Shown here one piece after another: positions 26,882-35,038 of a stretch of DNA of 64,000 nt. Position 1 is the stretch's first letter. Each line of letters opens with the position of its first letter. The stretch is from NCBI RefSeq assembly GCF_000725885.1, contig NZ_JODR01000006.1, positions 186,001-250,000 of the forward strand, read 5' to 3'. The notes under the pieces were generated by a model. The model worked only from the letters and a program-made list of their open reading frames with translations, had not been told where the DNA came from and ran no database searches. The position numbers and the translations under genes are program-made. This stretch comes from Streptomyces albus subsp. albus (GTDB lineage: Bacteria; Actinomycetota; Actinomycetes; Streptomycetales; Streptomycetaceae).

Positions 26882-26897
26882 ATAACTAGACCGCTAT
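26882..26897. promoter_or_regulatory. PcaQ/LysR-type box 2
   Basis: ATAACT-AGAC-CGCTAT has the same architecture as box 1, with centres 35 bp apart. A LysR tetramer could occupy both. The likely binder is the PcaQ-like regulator at 34023-34952. Confidence 0.6.
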
Positions 26898-26954
26898 ACG
26901 AGCGAGCGGAAAGCGCATTTGCCAGGCATGGCGCGGGCTTTCAGAGTGGGGCCC

Positions 26955-28427
26955 ATGACGCCAGACACAGGGCGGTGGATCCGCAACTTCGTCGACGGGC
27001 ACTTCGTCGAGCCCGACGAGAACCGCAGCTTCGAGAACGTCGATCCGGCGACCGGCCGGGTGCACGCCCGCGTCCACGAAGCCGACAGAGCCCTCGTGGA
27101 CCGCGCCGTGCAGGCGGGCCGGCGGGCGCTGGAGGGCTGGTCGGGCACCGCCGTCCGGGAGCGCACCGCGGTGCTGCGCAGGGCGGCCGACCTGATCGAG
27201 GAACGCTTCGAGGAGTTCGTCGCCGCCGAGATCGCCGACACCGGCAAGCCCGTCACCCAGGCCCGCGACCTGGACGTGGCCCGTGCCGTCGCCAACTTCC
27301 GCACGTTCGCCGACGTGGTGGCCGCCGCCGGAGTGGAGTCGTTCCTCACCGACCTGCCCGGCGGGCGGCAGGCCCTCAACTACGCGGTGCGCAAACCGCT
27401 CGGCGTCGTCGCGGTCATCGTGCCGTGGAACCTGCCGCTGCTCCTGCTGACCTGGAAGGCCGCCCCCGCGCTGGCGTGCGGCAACACGGTGGTCGTCAAA
27501 CCCAGCGAGGAGACCCCGGCAACCGCCGCGCTGCTGGCCGAGGTGCTGGCGGACGCCGGTCTGCCGGCCGGCGCCTACAACGTCGTACACGGCTTCGGCG
27601 CCGACTCGGCCGGTGAACACCTCACCACGCACCCGGGCATCGACGGCGTCACCTTCACCGGCTCCTCGGCCACCGGCGCGCACGTCATGCGGACCGTCGC
27701 GCCCCGGGTCCGCCCCGTCTCCTTCGAACTCGGCGGCAAGAACGCGGCGATAGTCCTCCCCGACGCCGACCTCACCGAGACCCTGGACGGCCTGACCCGG
27801 TCGGTGTTCGCCAACACCGGCCAGGTGTGCCTGTGCACCGAACGCGTCTACGTCCACCGGTCGGTGTTCGCCGACATCGCCGACGGACTGGTGGAGAGGG
27901 CCGGCGCCCTGCGCCTGGGCCGCCCGCTGGACGAGGCCACCACGACGGGACCGCTCATCTCCCAGGCGCACCGGGACAAGGTGCGCGGCTACTTCGCGCT
28001 GGCCGAGCAGTCCGGTGCCAAGGTCCTCACCGGCGGCGGCGTCCCCGAGCTGGGCGACGGCCTCGACGGCGGCTCCTGGATCGAGCCCACCTTGTGGACC
28101 GGGCTGACCAACACGGACCGCCCCGTGCGCGAGGAGATCTTCGGCCCCGTCGCCGCGCTGATCCCCTTCGACGACGAGGACGAGGCCATCGCACTGGCCA
28201 ACGACACCGACTACGGCCTGGCCGCCTCCGTGTGGACCCGCGACCTGCGGCGCGGACACCGCGTGGCGCAGGCGATGAACGTGGGCATGGCCTGGGTCAA
28301 CACCTGGTTCCTGCGCGATCTGCGCTCCCCCTTCGGCGGCGTCGGGCTCTCCGGCATCGGCCGTGAGGGCGGCGCCTCCTCCCTCCACTTCTACACCGAA
28401 CCGACGAATGTGTGCGTGCACCTGTGA
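26955..28427 (+). CDS. nbaE: 2-aminomuconate 6-semialdehyde dehydrogenase
   Basis: This 490-aa aldehyde dehydrogenase is expected to oxidise 2-aminomuconate semialdehyde to 2-aminomuconate with NAD+. General ALDH motifs are PWNLPLLLLTWKAAPAL, the Glu base in FELGGKNAAIV and the catalytic Cys in NTGQVCLCTERV. Sequence and length fit the 2-hydroxymuconate/2-aminomuconate semialdehyde subgroup. Placing it at the 2-aminomuconate step rests on its operon mates, 3-HAO, ACMSD and aminomuconate deaminase. ATG 26955 was preferred to 26919 because MTPDTGRWIRNFVDG is the usual N-terminus. Confidence 0.9.
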   Translation: MTPDTGRWIRNFVDGHFVEPDENRSFENVDPATGRVHARVHEADRALVDRAVQAGRRALEGWSGTAVRERTAVLRRAADLIEERFEEFVAAEIADTGKPVTQARDLDVARAVANFRTFADVVAAAGVESFLTDLPGGRQALNYAVRKPLGVVAVIVPWNLPLLLLTWKAAPALACGNTVVVKPSEETPATAALLAEVLADAGLPAGAYNVVHGFGADSAGEHLTTHPGIDGVTFTGSSATGAHVMRTVAPRVRPVSFELGGKNAAIVLPDADLTETLDGLTRSVFANTGQVCLCTERVYVHRSVFADIADGLVERAGALRLGRPLDEATTTGPLISQAHRDKVRGYFALAEQSGAKVLTGGGVPELGDGLDGGSWIEPTLWTGLTNTDRPVREEIFGPVAALIPFDDEDEAIALANDTDYGLAASVWTRDLRRGHRVAQAMNVGMAWVNTWFLRDLRSPFGGVGLSGIGREGGASSLHFYTEPTNVCVHL

Positions 28428-29260
28428 CCGCTAGGACCACCACCGAAGGCGCCGGGGACGCCGCGCGGATCGACGACGTCGCCGCGCTGCTGACCGCCGC
28501 CGCGAAGACCCGCACCCCCTGCGCCCCGGTACGCGAACACCTGGGCGCCACCGACATCGACGCCGCCTACGAAGTGCAGCACCGGCTCGTGGCGGCCCGC
28601 ACCGCGGCCGGCGCCCGCCGCGTCGGCGCCAAGATCGGACTGACGGCCCGTGCCGTGCAGCAGCAGTTCGGCGTCTTCCAGCCCGACTTCGGGGTGCTGT
28701 TCGCCGACATGGTGTACGCGCACACCGAACCGGTGCCGCTCGGCCGGTTCCTCCAGCCGCGCGCCGAGGGCGAGATCGCCTTCGTCCTGGGCCGCGACCT
28801 GGACCTGCCCGGCACCACCGTCGCCGATGTGCTGCGGGCCACCGACTTCGTGCTGCCCGCCATCGAGATCGTCGACTCGCGGATCGCCGGCTGGGACCTG
28901 GCCATCACCGACACGGTCGCCGACAACGCCTCCAGCGGCGCCGTCGTACTGGGCACCACGCCCTTCCGCCTCGACGGGCGCGACCTGGCCCGCGTCGGCA
29001 TGACCCTGTACCACGACGGCGAGCCCGTCTCCTTCGGCGCGGGCCACGCCTGCCTCGGCTCCCCCGTCGTCGCGGTGGCCTGGCTGGCCCGCGAAATGGA
29101 ACAGCGCGGACAGCCGCTGCGCGCGGGCGACCTGGTGATGTCGGGCGCCCTCGGCCCCATGGTGCCGGTCGGCGGACCCGGCCGGTACCGGCTGGAGTTG
29201 GACGGACTCGGCGATGTCGAGGCCCTGATCGAGGCCGGCAACGAGGAGGAGGACGCATGA
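28424..29260 (+). CDS. nbaH: 2-oxopent-4-enoate hydratase
   Basis: This 278-aa member of the hydratase/decarboxylase family (MhpD/DmpE) adds water to 2-oxopent-4-enoate, giving 4-hydroxy-2-oxovalerate. Family blocks are [18 protein letters not shown], the metal-binding EGEIAFVLG and [13 protein letters not shown], and [11 protein letters not shown]. The GTG start overlaps the upstream stop (GTGA). Two family members occur in this operon. This one is assigned as hydratase by its place next to the acetaldehyde dehydrogenase and the longer N-terminal region; the other is assigned as decarboxylase. The two assignments could be swapped. Confidence 0.85.
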   Translation: MTARTTTEGAGDAARIDDVAALLTAAAKTRTPCAPVREHLGATDIDAAYEVQHRLVAARTAAGARRVGAKIGLTARAVQQQFGVFQPDFGVLFADMVYAHTEPVPLGRFLQPRAEGEIAFVLGRDLDLPGTTVADVLRATDFVLPAIEIVDSRIAGWDLAITDTVADNASSGAVVLGTTPFRLDGRDLARVGMTLYHDGEPVSFGAGHACLGSPVVAVAWLAREMEQRGQPLRAGDLVMSGALGPMVPVGGPGRYRLELDGLGDVEALIEAGNEEEDA

Positions 29261-30216
29261 GCACGTCACCGGACGGCACGGTGCCCGTGGCCGTCATCGG
29301 CTCCGGCAACATCGGCACCGACCTGATGATCAAGGTGCTGCGGCACTCCCCCACCCTCCGGATGGCGGCGATGGCCGGGATCGACCCGGACTCCGAAGGG
29401 CTCGCCCGCGCCGCCCGGCTGAAGGTGGCCACCACCCACGAGGGCGTCGACGGGCTGGCGGAGCTGCCGGGGTTCGACGAGGTGAAGGTGGTCTTCGACG
29501 CGACCTCCGCCAAGGCGCACGTCCACAACGCCGAGGTGGCCCGGCGGCACGGCAAGCTGATGATCGACCTGACCCCGGCCGCCCTGGGGCCGTTCGTGGT
29601 CCCGCCGGTCAATCTGGACGCGCACCGGGACGCGGACGACGTCAACATGGTGACCTGCGGAGGCCAGGCCACGGTGCCCGTTGTCGCCGCCGTCTCACGC
29701 GTCGTGCCCGTCGTGTACGCGGAGATCGTCGCCTCCCTCTCCTCCCGTTCGGCGGGCCCCGGCACCCGCGCCAACATCGACGAGTTCACCGAGACCACGG
29801 CCGAGGCGCTCCGCACGGTCGGCGGCGCGCAGGCCGGCAAGGCGATCATCGTCCTCAACCCGGCCGAACCGCCCCTGGTGATGCGCGACACCGTCTACTG
29901 CGTCGTCGAGGGCGAGCTGTCGGAGCGGACCCGCGAGCGGACAGCCGACTCGGTGGCAGCCATGGCGCAGGCCGTCCGCGCGTATGTGCCCGGCTACCGG
30001 CTCAAGCAGCGGGTCCAGTTCGACCCGGTCGAGGACGCCCTGGTCCCCGGGCTGGGCCGACGGGTCTCCGGCACCCGGGTCTCGGTCTTCCTGGAGGTGC
30101 GCGGCGCGGGCCACTACCTGCCCGACTACGCCGGAAACCTCGACATCATGACCGCCGCGGCCGTCCGCACCGCCGAGAAGACCGCCGCACTACGAGGATG
30201 GGTGAAGCCGGCATGA
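29257..30216 (+). CDS. nbaJ: Acetaldehyde dehydrogenase (acylating)
   Basis: This 319-aa enzyme converts acetaldehyde to acetyl-CoA with NAD+ and CoA, in complex with the aldolase encoded next. The NAD-binding start is [19 protein letters not shown] and the catalytic Cys is in [14 protein letters not shown]. The substrate-channel and partner regions ([20 protein letters not shown]) match MhpF/DmpF/HsaG. ATG overlaps the previous stop by 4 nt and its own stop overlaps the aldolase start, which fits an obligate 1:1 complex. Confidence 0.94.
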   Translation: MSTSPDGTVPVAVIGSGNIGTDLMIKVLRHSPTLRMAAMAGIDPDSEGLARAARLKVATTHEGVDGLAELPGFDEVKVVFDATSAKAHVHNAEVARRHGKLMIDLTPAALGPFVVPPVNLDAHRDADDVNMVTCGGQATVPVVAAVSRVVPVVYAEIVASLSSRSAGPGTRANIDEFTETTAEALRTVGGAQAGKAIIVLNPAEPPLVMRDTVYCVVEGELSERTRERTADSVAAMAQAVRAYVPGYRLKQRVQFDPVEDALVPGLGRRVSGTRVSVFLEVRGAGHYLPDYAGNLDIMTAAAVRTAEKTAALRGWVKPA

Positions 30217-31253
30217 AGCTGTACGTCCAGGATGTGACCCTGCGGGACGGCATGCACGCCATGGGCCACGCCTACACCGTCGACCAGGTGCGCGCCGTCG
30301 TCGCCGCCGTGGACAAGGCCGGTGTCGCCGCCGTTGAGGTCGCGCACGGCGACGGCCTGGGCGGCTCCAGCGCCACCTACGGCTTCGGCGCCCACACCGA
30401 CGAGGAGTGGATCGAGGCCGCCGCCGAGGTCGTGGAGAACGCCAGGCTGACGACGCTGCTGCTGCCCGGCATCGGCACCATCGACGATCTGCGCCGCGCC
30501 TACGACCTGGGGGTGCGCAGCGTCCGCGTCGCCACCCACTGCACCGAGGCCGATGTGGCCGCCCAGCACATCGGCTGGGCCCGCGAGCACGGTATGGACG
30601 TGGCGGGCTTCTTGATGATGAGCCACCTCAACACCCCCGAGGGGCTGGCCGGTCAGGCGGCGCTGATGGAGTCCTACGGTGCGCACTGCGTGTACGTCAC
30701 CGACTCGGGCGGCCGGCTGACCATGCGGGACGTGGCCGAGCGGATCGACGCCTACCGGCAGGTGCTGGACGCCGGGACCGAGATCGGCATCCACGCGCAC
30801 GAGAACCTGTCGCTGTCGGTCGCCAACAGCGTGACCGCCGTGGAGCACGGCGCCTTCCGCGTCGATGTGGCCCTGGCCGGCCAGGGCGCCGGCGCGGGCA
30901 ACTGCCCCGCCGAGGCGTTCGTCGCCGTCGCCGACCTGCTGGGCTGGGAGCACGGCTGCGACCTGTTCGCCCTCCAGGACGCCGCCGACGACATCGTGCG
31001 CCCGCTGCGCAACCGCCCCGTCCAGGTGGACAGGGAGACCCTCACCCTCGGCTACGCCGGTGTGTACTCCAGCTTCGCGCTGCACGCCGAACGCGCCGCA
31101 CAGCGCTACGGGCTCGACACCCGGGACATCCTGCTGGAGATCGGCCGGCGCCAGATGGTGGGCGGCCAGGAGGACATGATCGTGGACATCGCACTGGACC
31201 TGGCCGCACGGCGCGACGCCGCGGCCGGCCCCGCGGAAGGGAGCGACCGGTGA
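30213..31253 (+). CDS. nbaI: 4-hydroxy-2-oxovalerate aldolase
   Basis: This 346-aa Mn-dependent class II aldolase splits 4-hydroxy-2-oxovalerate to pyruvate and acetaldehyde. The N-terminal [13 protein letters not shown] carries the catalytic Arg-Asp pair, [12 protein letters not shown] follows, and metal ligands are in [15 protein letters not shown]. The C-terminal helical domain that contacts the dehydrogenase is present. Translation is coupled on both sides by ATGA/GTGA overlaps. Confidence 0.94.
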   Translation: MKLYVQDVTLRDGMHAMGHAYTVDQVRAVVAAVDKAGVAAVEVAHGDGLGGSSATYGFGAHTDEEWIEAAAEVVENARLTTLLLPGIGTIDDLRRAYDLGVRSVRVATHCTEADVAAQHIGWAREHGMDVAGFLMMSHLNTPEGLAGQAALMESYGAHCVYVTDSGGRLTMRDVAERIDAYRQVLDAGTEIGIHAHENLSLSVANSVTAVEHGAFRVDVALAGQGAGAGNCPAEAFVAVADLLGWEHGCDLFALQDAADDIVRPLRNRPVQVDRETLTLGYAGVYSSFALHAERAAQRYGLDTRDILLEIGRRQMVGGQEDMIVDIALDLAARRDAAAGPAEGSDR

Positions 31254-32014
31254 TCGACGTGGGGACGACCGGGGAACTGGCCGCGCGGCTCGACGCGGCG
31301 TGCACCTCGCGCACCGACACCCCCAGTCTCGCCGACAGCCACACGTTCGACATCGCGGACGCCTACGCGATCCAGGCGGCACTGCTCGCCCGGCGCGAGG
31401 CGCGCGGCGAACGCGTCACCGGCGTGAAACTGGGCTTCACCAGCAAGGCCAAGATGGCGCAGATGGGGGTCTCCGACGTCATCGTCGGGCGGCTCACCGA
31501 CGCCATGCGGCTGGCGGACGGCGCCGATGTGGACCTCGGCCGCTTCATCCACCCCAAGGTGGAGCCGGAGGTCGCCTACCGGCTGAGCCGCGATGTGGAC
31601 GCGGACGACACGGCGCTCGACATCGAAACGTGCGTGGACGCGGTCGCACCCGCCCTGGAGATCATCGACTCCCGCTACCGCGACTTCCGGTTCACGTACG
31701 AGGACGTGGTCGCCGACAACACCTCGGCCGCCGCCTACGCGGTCGGTGCCTGGCGGCCCGTGCAGGACGTGACGAACCGGGCCGTGCGGCTGCTGGCCGG
31801 CGGCCGGGAGGCGGTCGGCTCCACCTCCGCGATCCTGGGCGCCCCGGTGCGCGCGCTGCACGCCCTGCGGGAGATGTGCCGCCGCCACCGCATCCCGCTG
31901 CGCGCCGGACAGGTCGTGCTCGCGGGCGCGGCGACGGCCGCCGTACCGCTGGGCGCGGGCGTCACCACCTGTGACGTCGCCGGGCTCGGCACGGTCTCGG
32001 TCCGGGGGGTGTGA
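31250..32014 (+). CDS. nbaG: 4-oxalocrotonate (2-oxo-3-hexenedioate) decarboxylase
   Basis: This 254-aa member of the hydratase/decarboxylase family is related to nbaH. Family blocks are [42 protein letters not shown] and [11 protein letters not shown]. The [14 protein letters not shown] form is the one seen in 4-oxalocrotonate decarboxylases. It removes CO2 from the product of the deaminase encoded next. The GTG start overlaps the aldolase stop. Confidence 0.88.
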   Translation: MIDVGTTGELAARLDAACTSRTDTPSLADSHTFDIADAYAIQAALLARREARGERVTGVKLGFTSKAKMAQMGVSDVIVGRLTDAMRLADGADVDLGRFIHPKVEPEVAYRLSRDVDADDTALDIETCVDAVAPALEIIDSRYRDFRFTYEDVVADNTSAAAYAVGAWRPVQDVTNRAVRLLAGGREAVGSTSAILGAPVRALHALREMCRRHRIPLRAGQVVLAGAATAAVPLGAGVTTCDVAGLGTVSVRGV

Positions 32015-32466
32015 TGAGCCGGGCACACGTCGTCCCGGGCAAGGCCACGCCCCGGGGCCGCTTCCCGCATGTCAAGGTCGTCGGAGACACCGAGAAGTTC
32101 GTCTTCGTCTCCGGCACCAGTTCACGCCGTCCCGACAACACCTTCGTCGGCGTCGAGACCGACGAGATGGGCACGACGAACCTCGACATCCGGGCGCAGA
32201 CCCGGGCGGTGATCGAGAACATCCGGGACATCCTCGCCGAGGTCGGCGCGGACCTGTCCGACGTCGTGCAGCTCACCACCTACCTGGTGTCCATGAACGA
32301 CTTCGGCGGATACAACGAGGTCTACGGAGAGTTCTTCGACGAGAACGGCCCGACGCGCACCACCGTGGCCGTGCACCAGCTGCCGCACCCGCATCTGCTC
32401 ATCGAGATCCAGGCCATGGCACACCTCCCCCGTACCGACCGCACCACCGCACAGGAGCACTCATGA
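32014..32466 (+). CDS. nbaF: 2-aminomuconate deaminase (RidA fold)
   Basis: This 150-aa RidA/YjgF-family protein hydrolytically removes ammonia from 2-aminomuconate. Family motifs are [54 protein letters not shown] and [18 protein letters not shown]; the conserved Arg is in the last block. ATG 32014 shares a base with the upstream stop, and a GTG one codon earlier is also possible. Position between decarboxylase and 3-HAO identifies it as the dedicated aminomuconate enzyme, not the general RidA housekeeping protein. Confidence 0.88.
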   Translation: MSRAHVVPGKATPRGRFPHVKVVGDTEKFVFVSGTSSRRPDNTFVGVETDEMGTTNLDIRAQTRAVIENIRDILAEVGADLSDVVQLTTYLVSMNDFGGYNEVYGEFFDENGPTRTTVAVHQLPHPHLLIEIQAMAHLPRTDRTTAQEHS

Positions 32467-32984
32467 CCGACATCCCCGAGGTCATCGACTTCAAGGGCTG
32501 GATCAGCGAGCACGAGCACCTGCTCAAGCCGCCGGTGAACAACCGCACCATGTCGCTGGGCAAGGACTTCATCGTCCAGGTCGTCGGCGGCCCCAACCAG
32601 CGCACCGACTACCACCTCGACCCGTACGAGGAGTGGTTCTACCAGCTCAAGGGCGATATGCACGTCAACCTGATGACGGACGAGGGCCCGCGGACCGTGC
32701 ACATCGAGGAGGGCCAGGTCTGGCTGCTCCCCGGCAATGTGCCGCACTCGCCGCAGCGGCCCGACCCCGACTCCATCGGGCTGGTCATCGAGCGGGTCCG
32801 CGAGGAGGGCACGCTGGAGAAGTTCCTGTGGTACTGCCCGGAGTGCTCGGCGCTCGTCCACGAGGTGGAGCTCCAGGTCAACGACATCGTGGCCGATCTG
32901 CCGCCGGTCTTCGAGAGCTTCTACGCGGACGAGCAGGCCCGCACCTGCCCCAAGTGCGCCTTCCTCCACCCCGGGAAGGGCTGA
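32463..32984 (+). CDS. nbaC: 3-hydroxyanthranilate 3,4-dioxygenase
   Basis: This 173-aa cupin dioxygenase opens 3-hydroxyanthranilate to 2-amino-3-carboxymuconate semialdehyde. Fe ligands are in [16 protein letters not shown] (His, Glu) and [13 protein letters not shown] (His). The C-terminus has the second, rubredoxin-like metal site typical of bacterial enzymes, CPEC and CPKC. ATG overlaps the deaminase stop. It defines the pathway as the kynurenine/3-hydroxyanthranilate route. Confidence 0.95.
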   Translation: MTDIPEVIDFKGWISEHEHLLKPPVNNRTMSLGKDFIVQVVGGPNQRTDYHLDPYEEWFYQLKGDMHVNLMTDEGPRTVHIEEGQVWLLPGNVPHSPQRPDPDSIGLVIERVREEGTLEKFLWYCPECSALVHEVELQVNDIVADLPPVFESFYADEQARTCPKCAFLHPGKG

Positions 32985-32987
32985 TTC

Positions 32988-33980
32988 GTGAACCGCGTGA
33001 TCGACGTCCATACGCATTACGTGCCCCGGGGCTGGCCCGACCTGAGCGCCGACGCCGGCCCCGACGCACCGTGGCTGCGGATCGAGTCCGAAGCCGAGGC
33101 CATGATCATGATGGGCTCGAAGGAGTTCCGCCGTATCCAGGCCGACTGCTGGGACGCTCAGGTACGGCTGCGGGACATGGACGCGGACGGGGTGGAGACC
33201 CAGGTGGTCTCCCCCACCCCGGCGTTCTTCACCTACGGACGCAGCGGCGAACAGGCGGCGAGGATAGCCCGGATCTTCAACGATCTGGCGCTGGAGATCA
33301 CCGCTCCGGCCGGTGACCGGCTCGTCCCGTTCTGCCAGGTCCCGTTGCAGGACCCGGACGCCGCCTGCCGCGAGCTGGAACGCAGCATCGCCAACGGGCA
33401 CCGCGGCGTCGAGATCGGCAACCACGTGGGCGACCTCGACCTGGACAGCGAAGGCGTCGTCACCTTCCTCCAGCACTGCGCCGCCCTGGACGTGCCCGTC
33501 TTCGTGCACCCGTGGGACATGGCCTCCTCGCCCCGGCTCGACCGGTGGATGGCGCAGTGGCTCACGGCGATGCCCGCCGAGACGCACCTGTCCATCCTGG
33601 CGCTGATCCTGGGCGGGGTCTTCGACCGGGTGGACGAGCGGCTGAAGATCTGTTTCGCGCACGGCGGCGGTTCGTTCGCCTTCTGGCTGGGCCGGATGGA
33701 GAACGCCTGGCACGGCCGCAACGACGTGATCGGCACCTCCGAGCACCCCCCGTCGCACTACCTGGGCCGCTTCTACGTGGACTCCGTCGTCTTCGACGAG
33801 CGGGCCTTGCGGCTGCTGGTGGAGACGGTGGGCGCGGACCGGGTGATGGTCGGCAGCGACTACCCCTACCCGCTGGGTGAGCGCCCGGTGGGCGAGGTGG
33901 TCCGCAAGAGCGCCTTCCTGGACGACGAGGTGCGCCGGCGCATCACCCGCGGCAACGCGGAACGCTATCTGGGGCTGTGA
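32988..33980 (+). CDS. nbaD: 2-amino-3-carboxymuconate-6-semialdehyde decarboxylase (ACMSD)
   Basis: This 330-aa zinc amidohydrolase-fold decarboxylase takes the unstable product of the dioxygenase to 2-aminomuconate semialdehyde and so diverts it from quinolinate. Metal-site residues are in IDVHTHYVPRGW, VFVHPWDM, CFAHGGGSF and VMVGSDYPYPLG. The length is the family norm. The GTG start lies 3 bp after the dioxygenase stop. It is the last gene of the operon and is convergent with the LysR gene, with 42 bp between stops. Confidence 0.95.
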   Translation: MNRVIDVHTHYVPRGWPDLSADAGPDAPWLRIESEAEAMIMMGSKEFRRIQADCWDAQVRLRDMDADGVETQVVSPTPAFFTYGRSGEQAARIARIFNDLALEITAPAGDRLVPFCQVPLQDPDAACRELERSIANGHRGVEIGNHVGDLDLDSEGVVTFLQHCAALDVPVFVHPWDMASSPRLDRWMAQWLTAMPAETHLSILALILGGVFDRVDERLKICFAHGGGSFAFWLGRMENAWHGRNDVIGTSEHPPSHYLGRFYVDSVVFDERALRLLVETVGADRVMVGSDYPYPLGERPVGEVVRKSAFLDDEVRRRITRGNAERYLGL

Positions 33981-34022
33981 CCCCGCCGGGCCCACGGTCC
34001 GCCCCCGGCGCCCCGGCTCGGC

Positions 34023-34952
34023 TCAGAGCTGGGGCGCCATGTCCGCCGCCGTCTCCTCCAGGCTGCGGATCAGCGCCCGCGCGGACGGGCTCAGCGTGCG
34101 GGAGTCCGACAGCGTCAGCCCGACGCTGTGCCCGATGGGTTCCAAGGAGACCGGCAGCCGGGCGAGCCGGCTGTCGTCCCGCACGATGAGACCGGGCAGC
34201 ACCGCCACCATGTCGGTCTCCAGGAGCAGTTGCCGCACGGTGAGGAACGAGGTGGTCTCCACCCTGTTCTCCGGCAGCCCCAGTCCGTTGCGGGCCAGCA
34301 GCTCCTCCACCTCCCGGCGCAGCGCGGTCTGCGGCCCGGGCAGGATCCACGGGTACCCGGTCAGTTCCGGAAGTCCGATGTCGTGCCGCCCCACCAGGTC
34401 GTGGGAGGCACGCACGACCAGTTGGACCGACTCGTCGTAAAGCGTGCGCCGCACCACGCCCTCCCCGGAGGGCCCGGTCAGTCGGCCGACGATCAGATCG
34501 ACGCGGCCGGCCTCCAGATCCAGCAGCAGCGCTTCGGGCGACGCCTCCCGCACGACGACGGTCAGCAGCGGATGGTCCTTCTTCAACGCGGCGATGGCCC
34601 GGGGCAGCAGTACGTTCGACCCGGCCAGGTGGGTGCCGGCGACCACCGTGCCCCGGTCGGCCTCGGCCAGCTCCACCACGTGCCGGCCCGCCTGGGTGAG
34701 CTGCGCCAGCACGGCGCGGGCATGCTGGGTGAACGCCTCGCCGAAGACCGTCGCGGTGATGCCCCTGGGCCCGCGCTCGAACAGCGACACCCCCAGGATG
34801 TCCTCCAGCTCGTGCAGGCTGCGGGTCGCCGCGGGCTGCGTGATGTGCAGTTCGGCGGCGGCACCGACCACCGTGCCCTGCCGCGAGAGGGCGTCCACGA
34901 GCAGCAGGTGCCGGAACTTGAGCCGGCCGTCGAGCAGGCGGGGGATGTCCAC
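34023..34952 (-). CDS. nbaR: LysR regulator of the 3-hydroxyanthranilate operon (PcaQ-like)
   Basis: This 309-aa LysR regulator has the PcaQ/GbpR-type N-terminus, RLKFRHLLLVDALSRQGTV, followed by ITQPAATRSLHELEDILG. The effector domain spans ~95-300 (GTVVAGTHLAGSNVLLPRAI). It sits at the distal end of the catabolic operon in convergent orientation. Two PcaQ-like boxes lie 7 kb away in the promoter of that operon, so it is the probable activator responding to a pathway intermediate. The start is GTG at 34952. From memory, the 2-nitrobenzoate nba cluster of Pseudomonas also ends in a LysR gene. Confidence 0.82.
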   Translation of the reverse strand: MDIPRLLDGRLKFRHLLLVDALSRQGTVVGAAAELHITQPAATRSLHELEDILGVSLFERGPRGITATVFGEAFTQHARAVLAQLTQAGRHVVELAEADRGTVVAGTHLAGSNVLLPRAIAALKKDHPLLTVVVREASPEALLLDLEAGRVDLIVGRLTGPSGEGVVRRTLYDESVQLVVRASHDLVGRHDIGLPELTGYPWILPGPQTALRREVEELLARNGLGLPENRVETTSFLTVRQLLLETDMVAVLPGLIVRDDSRLARLPVSLEPIGHSVGLTLSDSRTLSPSARALIRSLEETAADMAPQL

Positions 34953-34987
34953 GCACCGACACTATCGAAGGCCCCGGCGGCAGCCGT

Positions 34988-35023
34988 GTGCGGTGGGCCG
35001 GGACGGACCCCGGCCCACCGCAC
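34988..35023 (-). terminator. Strong terminator after the alpha-mannosidase
   Basis: A 15-bp perfect stem (GTGCGGTGGGCCGGG) with a 6-nt loop lies 16 bp beyond the alpha-mannosidase stop. It also separates that operon from the LysR gene on the same strand. Confidence 0.75.
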
Positions 35024-35038
35024 CCCGTACCGGGTCCG

